Positions 58,786 through 64,000 of a stretch of 64,000 bases of DNA are shown one piece after another. Position 1 is the stretch's first letter. The number at the start of each line of letters is the position of its first letter. The DNA comes from Hartmannibacter diazotrophicus (GTDB lineage Bacteria > Pseudomonadota > Alphaproteobacteria > Rhizobiales > Pleomorphomonadaceae), in the NCBI RefSeq assembly GCF_900231165.1, contig NZ_LT960614.1:1610550-1674549 (forward strand), read 5' to 3'. A program made the position numbers and the translations under genes. The notes under the pieces were generated by a model. It saw only the letters and a program-made list of their open reading frames with translations. It had not been told where the DNA came from and searched no databases.

Positions 58786-59076
58786 ATGAAGGAGCCGTGC
58801 GTCTACATCCTGGCAAGTCGACGCAACGGCACGCTCTATATCGGCGTCACGAGCAATCTCAGTGCGAGGGTTCATGACCATCGCACGGGCATCATTCCAG
58901 GGTTCACCAGTCGATATCACGTTCATCGATTGGTCTGGTTTGAGGCACACGAGACGATGGAGGCGGCCATCCTTCGCGAGAAGCAGCTCAAGAGGTGGCG
59001 TCGTGACTGGAAACTTCGAGTGATCGAAAACACGAACCCTGAATGGGTCGACTTATTCGACGGGTTGGCACGTTAG
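58786..59076 (+). CDS. Small single-domain GIY-YIG nuclease family protein
   Basis: The product is 96 aa, about the length of a lone GIY-YIG domain (UPF0213/YhbQ-like). The motif appears as CVYILASRRNGTLYIGVTSN, with the conserved Arg in LSARVHDHRTG and the metal-binding Glu in MEAAILREKQLKRWRR. It sits between pdhC and lpd, where such genes are not part of the pathway, and directly follows repeat element C. Small GIY-YIG proteins have proposed DNA-repair or mobility roles; a functional link to the repeat is inference. Confidence 0.88.
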   Translation: MKEPCVYILASRRNGTLYIGVTSNLSARVHDHRTGIIPGFTSRYHVHRLVWFEAHETMEAAILREKQLKRWRRDWKLRVIENTNPEWVDLFDGLAR

Positions 59077-59120
59077 CAGTCCTTACCCGCCCAATGACCA
59101 AGAATGAGGGCAAGAAGACC

Positions 59121-60533
59121 ATGTCCCAATATGACGTCATCATAATTGGCGGCGGCCCTGGCGGCTACGTCGCGGCTATCCGCTCCGCGCAGCTTGGGCT
59201 GAAGACGGCTGTTGTCGAGGCCAAGCACCTGGGCGGCATCTGCCTCAACTGGGGTTGTATCCCGACCAAGGCGCTGTTGCGCTCGGCCGAAATCTACCAC
59301 TACATGACGCATGCCAAGGACTACGGCCTGTCTGCCGAAAAGATCGGCTTCGACGCGGCCGCGATCGTCAAGCGCTCGCGCGGCGTCTCGGCCCAGCTCA
59401 ACACCGGCGTCGGCTTCCTTCTGAAGAAGAACAAGGTCGACGTGATCTGGGGCACGGCCAAGCTTGCCAAGGGCGGCAAGGTGGACGTGGTCGCCGCTGA
59501 CAATCCGCCGAAGGGCGCCCTGGGCGCGGGCAGCTACACGGGCAAGAACATCATCGTCGCCACTGGCGCGCGTCCGCGCGTCCTGCCGGGCCTTGAGCCG
59601 GACAAAAAGCTGGTCTGGACCTATTTCGAGGCGATGGTGCCGGAGGCGATGCCGAAGTCGCTGCTCGTCGTCGGCTCGGGCGCGATCGGCATCGAGTTCG
59701 CCAGCTTCTACCGCACCATGGGCGCCGAGGTGACCGTGGTCGAGGTGCTGCCGCAGATCCTGCCCGTCGAGGACGCCGAGATCGCGACGATGGCGCAAAA
59801 GCGCTTCGAGAAGCAGGGCATCAAGATTTTCACCGAGACCAAGGTGACCAAGCTCGACAAGGGCGCCAACAGCGTGACGGCAACCCTTGAGCTGAAGGAC
59901 GGCAAGACCCAGACGATGACCGTCGATCGTGTGATTTCGGCCGTCGGCGTCGTCGGCAACATCGAGGGCCTCGGCCTTGAGGAACTCGGCGTCAAGACCG
60001 ATCGTGGCTGCATCGTCGCCGACCCCTATGGCAAGACGAACGTGCCGGGCATCTATGCCATTGGCGACGTCGCCGGCCCGCCGATGCTGGCCCACAAGGC
60101 CGAGCACGAGGGCGTCATCTGCGTCGAGGCGATTGCCGGCAAGCATCCCCACGCGATGGACAAGCTGAAGATCCCGGGCTGCACCTACTGCCATCCCCAG
60201 GTCGCATCCGTCGGCCTCACGGAAAAGAAGGCGAAGGACGCCGGCTACGAGGTCAAGGTCGGCCGCTTCCCCTTCATCGGCAACGGCAAGGCGATTGCGC
60301 TTGGCGAGCCGGAGGGCCTGGTCAAGACCGTCTTCGACGCCAAGACCGGACAGCTTCTCGGCGCGCACATGATCGGCGCCGAGGTGACCGAGTTGATCCA
60401 GGGCTTTGTCGTCGCGATGAACCTGGAAACGACCGAGGAAGACCTGATGCATACGGTCTTCCCGCACCCGACCCTCTCGGAGATGATGCACGAGAGCGTC
60501 CTTGACGCCTATGGGCGTGCGATCCACGTATAA
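59121..60533 (+). CDS. lpd: Dihydrolipoyl dehydrogenase (E3)
   Basis: The product is a 470-aa FAD/NAD flavoprotein that reoxidises the lipoyl arms. Motifs are YDVIIIGGGPGGYVAAIR (FAD), GGICLNWGCIPTK (redox-active disulfide), SLLVVGSGAIGIEFASFY (NAD) and VFPHPTLSEMMHES (catalytic His-Glu). The ATG at 59121 gives the family N-terminus; an ATG at 59097 is eight codons earlier. Confidence 0.98.
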   Translation: MSQYDVIIIGGGPGGYVAAIRSAQLGLKTAVVEAKHLGGICLNWGCIPTKALLRSAEIYHYMTHAKDYGLSAEKIGFDAAAIVKRSRGVSAQLNTGVGFLLKKNKVDVIWGTAKLAKGGKVDVVAADNPPKGALGAGSYTGKNIIVATGARPRVLPGLEPDKKLVWTYFEAMVPEAMPKSLLVVGSGAIGIEFASFYRTMGAEVTVVEVLPQILPVEDAEIATMAQKRFEKQGIKIFTETKVTKLDKGANSVTATLELKDGKTQTMTVDRVISAVGVVGNIEGLGLEELGVKTDRGCIVADPYGKTNVPGIYAIGDVAGPPMLAHKAEHEGVICVEAIAGKHPHAMDKLKIPGCTYCHPQVASVGLTEKKAKDAGYEVKVGRFPFIGNGKAIALGEPEGLVKTVFDAKTGQLLGAHMIGAEVTELIQGFVVAMNLETTEEDLMHTVFPHPTLSEMMHESVLDAYGRAIHV

Positions 60534-60567
60534 CAGTGGGATCACACAAGAATGCAGGGGGACGCGA

Positions 60568-61185
60568 ATGGTCCAGTTCTGGTACGAGTTCGCGTCCTCC
60601 TACTCCTATCCGGCGGCGATGCGTGTCGAAGAGGAGGCGGAGCAGCGCGGCATTGCCATCGAGTGGCGCCCGTTTTTGCTCGGGCCGCTCTTCAAGGAGC
60701 AGCAGGGCCTCTCCGACAGCCCCTTCAATGAGGTGGCCGTGAAGGGGCGCTATATGTGGCGCGACCTGGAACGCATCTGCGCCTCGCTCAAAATTCCCTT
60801 TTCGCGCCCCATGAAATTTCCGCAGAACGGGCTTGCCGCCGCGCGCCTCGCCCTTGTCGGTCTCCGCGAGGGCTGGGGCAAGGACTTCTCGCGCGCGGTC
60901 TTCCGGGCCAATTTCGCCGAGGGGCTCGATATCGGCGATCCGGGCGTGCTGGAGCCGATCGTCAGGGCCTGCGGCGGCGATCCGCGGTCGAGCCGCATGA
61001 AGGCCAACTCCGACGAGATCAAGGACAAGCTTCGCGGCAATGTCGACACGGCCCGGGCGCGCGGCATCTTCGGCGCGCCGACATTCGTCTGCGACGACGG
61101 CGAGCTTTTCTGGGGCAACGATCGTCTGGAACAGGCGCTCGACTGGGCCTGTGAGCACGAATACGCTGGGCGCGCGGCGCTCTGA
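60568..61185 (+). CDS. 2-hydroxychromene-2-carboxylate isomerase/DsbA-like protein
   Basis: The product is 205 aa with a thioredoxin fold plus helical insertion. It starts FWYEFASSYSYPAAMRVEEE, with the active-site Ser typical of GST-kappa/HCCA isomerases. RGIFGAPTFVCDDGELFWG carries the cis-Pro region and the ending WGNDRLEQAL. By family it may isomerise an aromatic-degradation intermediate with glutathione, but no aromatic genes are near. GGGGGAC precedes the ATG, 34 bp after lpd. Confidence 0.88.
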   Translation: MVQFWYEFASSYSYPAAMRVEEEAEQRGIAIEWRPFLLGPLFKEQQGLSDSPFNEVAVKGRYMWRDLERICASLKIPFSRPMKFPQNGLAAARLALVGLREGWGKDFSRAVFRANFAEGLDIGDPGVLEPIVRACGGDPRSSRMKANSDEIKDKLRGNVDTARARGIFGAPTFVCDDGELFWGNDRLEQALDWACEHEYAGRAAL

Positions 61186-61246
61186 GGCTTGCAAGGTGGG
61201 GCTTGGCGTTGGCGTTGCGGCGATCCGGCAAAGGGGGAGACGGGCC

Positions 61247-61495
61247 ATGATGGGCGTTGGACTCATTGGAATCATCATCATCGGCATTCTGGCCGGCTTC
61301 ATTGCCGGGCGGGTGATGAAGCGGGAGGGCGGGCTCCTGATGAATCTGGTCGTCGGGATCGTCGGTTCGTTTCTGGGTGCCGTGCTCTTCAGGAGCCTTG
61401 GCGTCATGGTCCAGGGCGGCTGGATCGGCTCGCTCATTGTCTCCACGATTGGGGCTATCGTTCTGCTATACCTCGTTGGTCTAATTCGACGCTGA
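61247..61495 (+). CDS. GlsB/YeaQ/YmgE-family stress-associated membrane protein
   Basis: The product is 82 aa with three close hydrophobic helices: IGIIIIGILAGFIAGRVM, LLMNLVVGIVGSFLGAVLF and SLIVSTIGAIVLLYLVGLI. This fits the transglycosylase-associated/YeaQ family, whose function is unclear but linked to stress. AGGGGGAG precedes the ATG; a second ATG follows immediately. Confidence 0.88.
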   Translation: MMGVGLIGIIIIGILAGFIAGRVMKREGGLLMNLVVGIVGSFLGAVLFRSLGVMVQGGWIGSLIVSTIGAIVLLYLVGLIRR

Positions 61496-61694
61496 CGATA
61501 TACGCGCAACTACTTACGACTTTAGTCGAAGAGAAATCGTATCTCCCTGTTTTCAATAGAGATTGTGATTTGGGCGATCGGAAAGCCCGATGAAAGTCGG
61601 AATTCTGCATAGATTTCAGGCATTTCGGCGTTTTCGGATTTACCAAATGTAAAATCGGCCGGGTGCGATATCTCCCTGATTTCAGGGGGATGCC
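61496..61694 (+). promoter_or_regulatory. Leader with direct repeat and small RBS hairpin upstream of the MCP-like gene
   Basis: A 15-bp direct repeat (one mismatch), ATCTCCCTGtTTTCA at 61541-61555 and ATCTCCCTGaTTTCA at 61670-61684, lies in this A+T-richer gap. The second copy forms a small hairpin CCCTG-ATTT-CAGGG (61674-61687) that overlaps the Shine-Dalgarno AGGGGGA (61684-61690) of the next gene. Translational masking is inference. Confidence 0.5.
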
Positions 61695-62726
61695 ATGAGC
61701 GAATCGCCGGTTACGATTAACGACCTTTCCCTAAGGGCCCAGAGTGTCCGCGATGTTGCCTTCAGCAAGGTCAACCAGATCAGGACCATCAATCGGCGCA
61801 TGCGCATTCTCGCCCTCAATGCCCTGATCGAGGCCGAACGGGCCGGCGAGGTGGGACGCGGTTTTGCCATCGTTAGCCAGGAGGTGAGGGGGATCTCCAC
61901 CGAGGTCGACGCGCTGTCCGATGGGCTCGAAGACGAGCTCGCCCGCGAGATCGGGGCGATTTCCACGCTGGCCGATGCGATGGCCAAGGCCGCGCAGGGA
62001 ACGCGCCTCGTCGATCTGGCGCTGAACGGCATCGAGATCGTCGATCGCAATCTCTATGAACGGACCTGCGACGTGCGCTGGTGGGCGACGGATTCGGCCT
62101 TTGTCGCCTGCGCGGAGGACCCGACCGCCGAAAGCTGCCGGCATGCAAGCAACCGGCTGGCTGTTATTCTCGGCGCCTACACCGTCTACCTCGATCTCTG
62201 GCTCTGCGACATGGATGGCAAGGTGCTCGCCAATGGCAGGCCCGACCGCTATCGCGCGGCCGGAGCCGACGTCTCTCATCAGCGGTGGTTCCGCGAAGGC
62301 ATTCGCCTTGCGACGGGCGATGACTTCCATGCCGAGGACGTCGACCGCGAACCGCTGCTGGAAAACGCCATGGTCGCGACCTATGTGACGCCGGTCCGGG
62401 CCGGCGGGAACATCAACGGCAAGGCGATCGGATTGCTCGCGATCCATTTCGATTGGGAGGCTCAGGCCCAGACGATCGTCGATGGCGTTCGCCTCTCGGA
62501 TGAGGAGCGGCAAAGGTCCCGCGTCCTGATCGTCGATCGGTCCGGCCGGACGATTGCCGCCTCCGACAAGCGGGGTGTCCTCAGTGAGAGCGTAGCGGGC
62601 ATCGGCCAGGCCGCCAATGGCTACACCATCGAGGGCAACGCGCTGATAGCGTGGCACCTGACGCCCGGCTACGAAACCTATCGCGGCCTTGGCTGGCGCG
62701 GCGTCATCGTCCAGCAGCTCCGGTGA
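61695..62726 (+). CDS. Soluble chemoreceptor-like protein: N-terminal MCP hairpin tip plus C-terminal Cache-like sensor
   Basis: The product is 343 aa with no membrane helix. Residues about 38-70 match the conserved tip of MCP signalling domains ([20 protein letters not shown], then [11 protein letters not shown]). The remainder looks like a Cache-type sensing domain, with [18 protein letters not shown], then [20 protein letters not shown] and [18 protein letters not shown]. The order is reversed relative to classical receptors, and the MCP part is short. It could feed into a CheA array, but no che gene is in the window. The neighbours are YeaQ-like and lipA genes. Confidence 0.82.
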   Translation: MSESPVTINDLSLRAQSVRDVAFSKVNQIRTINRRMRILALNALIEAERAGEVGRGFAIVSQEVRGISTEVDALSDGLEDELAREIGAISTLADAMAKAAQGTRLVDLALNGIEIVDRNLYERTCDVRWWATDSAFVACAEDPTAESCRHASNRLAVILGAYTVYLDLWLCDMDGKVLANGRPDRYRAAGADVSHQRWFREGIRLATGDDFHAEDVDREPLLENAMVATYVTPVRAGGNINGKAIGLLAIHFDWEAQAQTIVDGVRLSDEERQRSRVLIVDRSGRTIAASDKRGVLSESVAGIGQAANGYTIEGNALIAWHLTPGYETYRGLGWRGVIVQQLR

Positions 62727-62832
62727 ATTTCTGCCGCCCTCCTATCGCATTGCTGCCTTGAGCGTTTCTGGGTGTCATCCGGTCCGGCCCTTTGCTAGAA
62801 CTGCAGACAACGACGATTGGCAGGAAACGAGC

Positions 62833-63807
62833 ATGGTCACGATTCTCGACAGGACCAACAAGACCGGCGCCGAAACATCGCGCCCCCGCCATCCGGAAAA
62901 GGCCAAGCGCCCGGAAACGCCGGTCCTGCGCAAGCCCGACTGGATCAGGGTGAAGGCCCCGGGCTCGCCGCTCTACAAGGAAACCGAAAACGTCGTCCGC
63001 GCCAACGGCCTTGTCACCGTGTGCGAGGAGGCCGGCTGCCCCAACATCGGCGAGTGCTGGACCAAGAAGCACGCGACCATGATGATCATGGGCGACACCT
63101 GCACGCGCGCCTGCGCCTTCTGCAACGTCAAGACCGGCCTGCCGGGCGCGCTCGACACTCATGAGCCGGAAAACGTCGCCAACGCGGTCGAGAAGCTCGG
63201 CCTCAACCACGTCGTCATCACCTCCGTCGACCGAGACGATCTGGACGACGGCGGTGCGCGCCATTTCGCCGAGGTCATCCGCGCGATCCGCGCCCGCTCG
63301 CCCTCGACGACGATCGAGGTGCTGACGCCCGACTTTTTAAGGAAGCCCGGCGCTCTGGAGATTGTCGTCGAGGCAAAGCCCGACGTCTTCAACCACAATC
63401 TGGAAACGGTGCCGTCGAAGTACCTCACCGTTCGGCCGGGCGCCCGCTATTTCCATTCGATCCGGCTCCTGCAGAAGGTCAAGGAACTGGACCCGACGAT
63501 GTTCACCAAGTCGGGCATCATGGTCGGGCTCGGCGAGGAGCGGAACGAAGTGCTCCAGCTCATGGACGACCTTCGCACCGCCGACGTCGATTTCCTCACC
63601 ATCGGGCAATATCTCCAGCCGACGCGGCGCCACCATGCGGTTGCACGCTTCGTCACGCCCGAGGAATTCAAGTCCTTCGAGACCATCGCCTACACCAAGG
63701 GCTTCCTGATGGTCTCCTCCAGCCCGCTGACGCGTTCCTCGCATCATGCCGGGGAGGATTTCGAGCGCCTGCGCGCCGCCCGTGCGGCCAAGCTTGCGGT
63801 TGCCTGA
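62833..63807 (+). CDS. lipA: Lipoyl synthase
   Basis: The product is a 324-aa radical SAM enzyme that inserts sulfur into octanoyl groups on lipoyl domains, serving PdhB, PdhC and other complexes. The auxiliary cluster motif is [13 protein letters not shown] and the radical SAM motif is [22 protein letters not shown] and [17 protein letters not shown] are also typical. The ATG at 62833 is chosen; the frame opens earlier. It completes the pdh locus functionally. Confidence 0.98.
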   Translation: MVTILDRTNKTGAETSRPRHPEKAKRPETPVLRKPDWIRVKAPGSPLYKETENVVRANGLVTVCEEAGCPNIGECWTKKHATMMIMGDTCTRACAFCNVKTGLPGALDTHEPENVANAVEKLGLNHVVITSVDRDDLDDGGARHFAEVIRAIRARSPSTTIEVLTPDFLRKPGALEIVVEAKPDVFNHNLETVPSKYLTVRPGARYFHSIRLLQKVKELDPTMFTKSGIMVGLGEERNEVLQLMDDLRTADVDFLTIGQYLQPTRRHHAVARFVTPEEFKSFETIAYTKGFLMVSSSPLTRSSHHAGEDFERLRAARAAKLAVA

Positions 63808-63864
63808 AGGGACGTGTACCCAACGGCCTTGAAAGGTTGACCGGGGCAGGGGAAGGCTTGAAGC

Positions 63865-64000
63865 ATGCCGCAATTTCAGACGAAGCATCGCGTCGCGCAT
63901 TCGGCTGACGAGATGTTCGATCTCGTCGCGGATGTGGAGCAGTACCCCCGCTTCGTCCCCATGTGCGAAAGCCTGAAGGTCCGCCAGCGCAAGACCATGG
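63865..64000 (+). CDS. Coq10/RatA-type START domain protein, cut by window end
   Basis: The frame opens with an ATG at 63865 and runs off the window after 45 codons. The visible part MPQFQTKHRVAHSADEMFDL, then VADVEQYPRFVPMC, is the start of the ubiquinone-binding Coq10/START family, which follows lipA in rhizobia. The family is also annotated RatA, but the context fits ubiquinone function rather than a toxin. Confidence 0.85.
   Translation, partial: MPQFQTKHRVAHSADEMFDLVADVEQYPRFVPMCESLKVRQRKTM

Noticed and set aside
63865-64000. RatA toxin of a toxin-antitoxin pair
   Set aside because: The Coq10/START family is often labelled RatA, but there is no antitoxin context and the position after lipA is the conserved ubiquinone-related gene.

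Overview
The window (about 65% G+C) is chromosomal DNA of an alphaproteobacterium, most probably a member of Hyphomicrobiales (Rhizobiales). The evidence is its core gene blocks: tRNA-tuf-secE-nusG-rplKAJL-rpoBC; trpD-trpC-moaC-moeA next to a PpiD-like foldase; and tpiA-secG-pyrG ... eno-ftsB-pdhABC-lpd-lipA-coq10, the arrangement I recall from rhizobial genomes. Genus cannot be fixed because there is no 16S gene. No prophage, insertion sequence, transposase or CRISPR array was seen.

Layout. 1-10.1 kb: a catabolic/uptake locus with a GntR regulator (cut by the window edge), a five-gene peptide-type ABC importer, two proteins of the Asp/Glu racemase superfamily with altered catalytic cysteines, and an amidase. 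10.1-12.7 kb: tRNA-Thr, a PlsC-like acyltransferase, a 23S rRNA methyltransferase, tRNA-Tyr and tRNA-Gly. 12.8-26.8 kb: tuf, tRNA-Trp, secE-nusG, four ribosomal protein genes, rpoB and rpoC, closed by a strong terminator. 26.8-33.9 kb: a short gene-poor junction, a VOC protein, then the leftward ppiD-trpD-trpC-moaC-moeA block. 34.1-37.2 kb: a glycosyltransferase/GtrA/DUF2304 envelope module. 37.4-40.8 kb: tpiA, secG, pyrG. 40.8-47.6 kb: an accessory segment (GlcG-like, VOC, MocR regulator with divergent EamA exporter, queF, an SDR-like protein, and three lower-G+C genes for secreted proteins of unknown function). 48.2-64 kb: eno; an acyltransferase-P450 pair; a TPR-methyltransferase; ftsB; the pyruvate dehydrogenase genes, interrupted by a palindromic element and a small GIY-YIG nuclease gene; lpd; a thioredoxin-fold isomerase; a stress membrane protein; an unusual soluble chemoreceptor-like protein; lipA; and the start of a coq10/RatA gene.

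Together the core genes cover translation elongation, secretion, transcription, lower glycolysis, the pyruvate dehydrogenase complex with its lipoylation enzyme, tryptophan and molybdopterin synthesis, and CTP synthesis. The accessory genes sit at junctions in this backbone.

The most interesting observations are: (i) four paired-arm palindromic elements sharing a GCGAAGGCGG-type core, one of them beside a GIY-YIG nuclease gene inside the pdh locus, with compensatory changes in one element; (ii) a compact three-gene operon of cysteine-containing secreted proteins; (iii) two racemase-superfamily proteins lacking one or both catalytic cysteines in one catabolic locus; (iv) a reversed-order soluble MCP whose ribosome binding site lies in a small hairpin.
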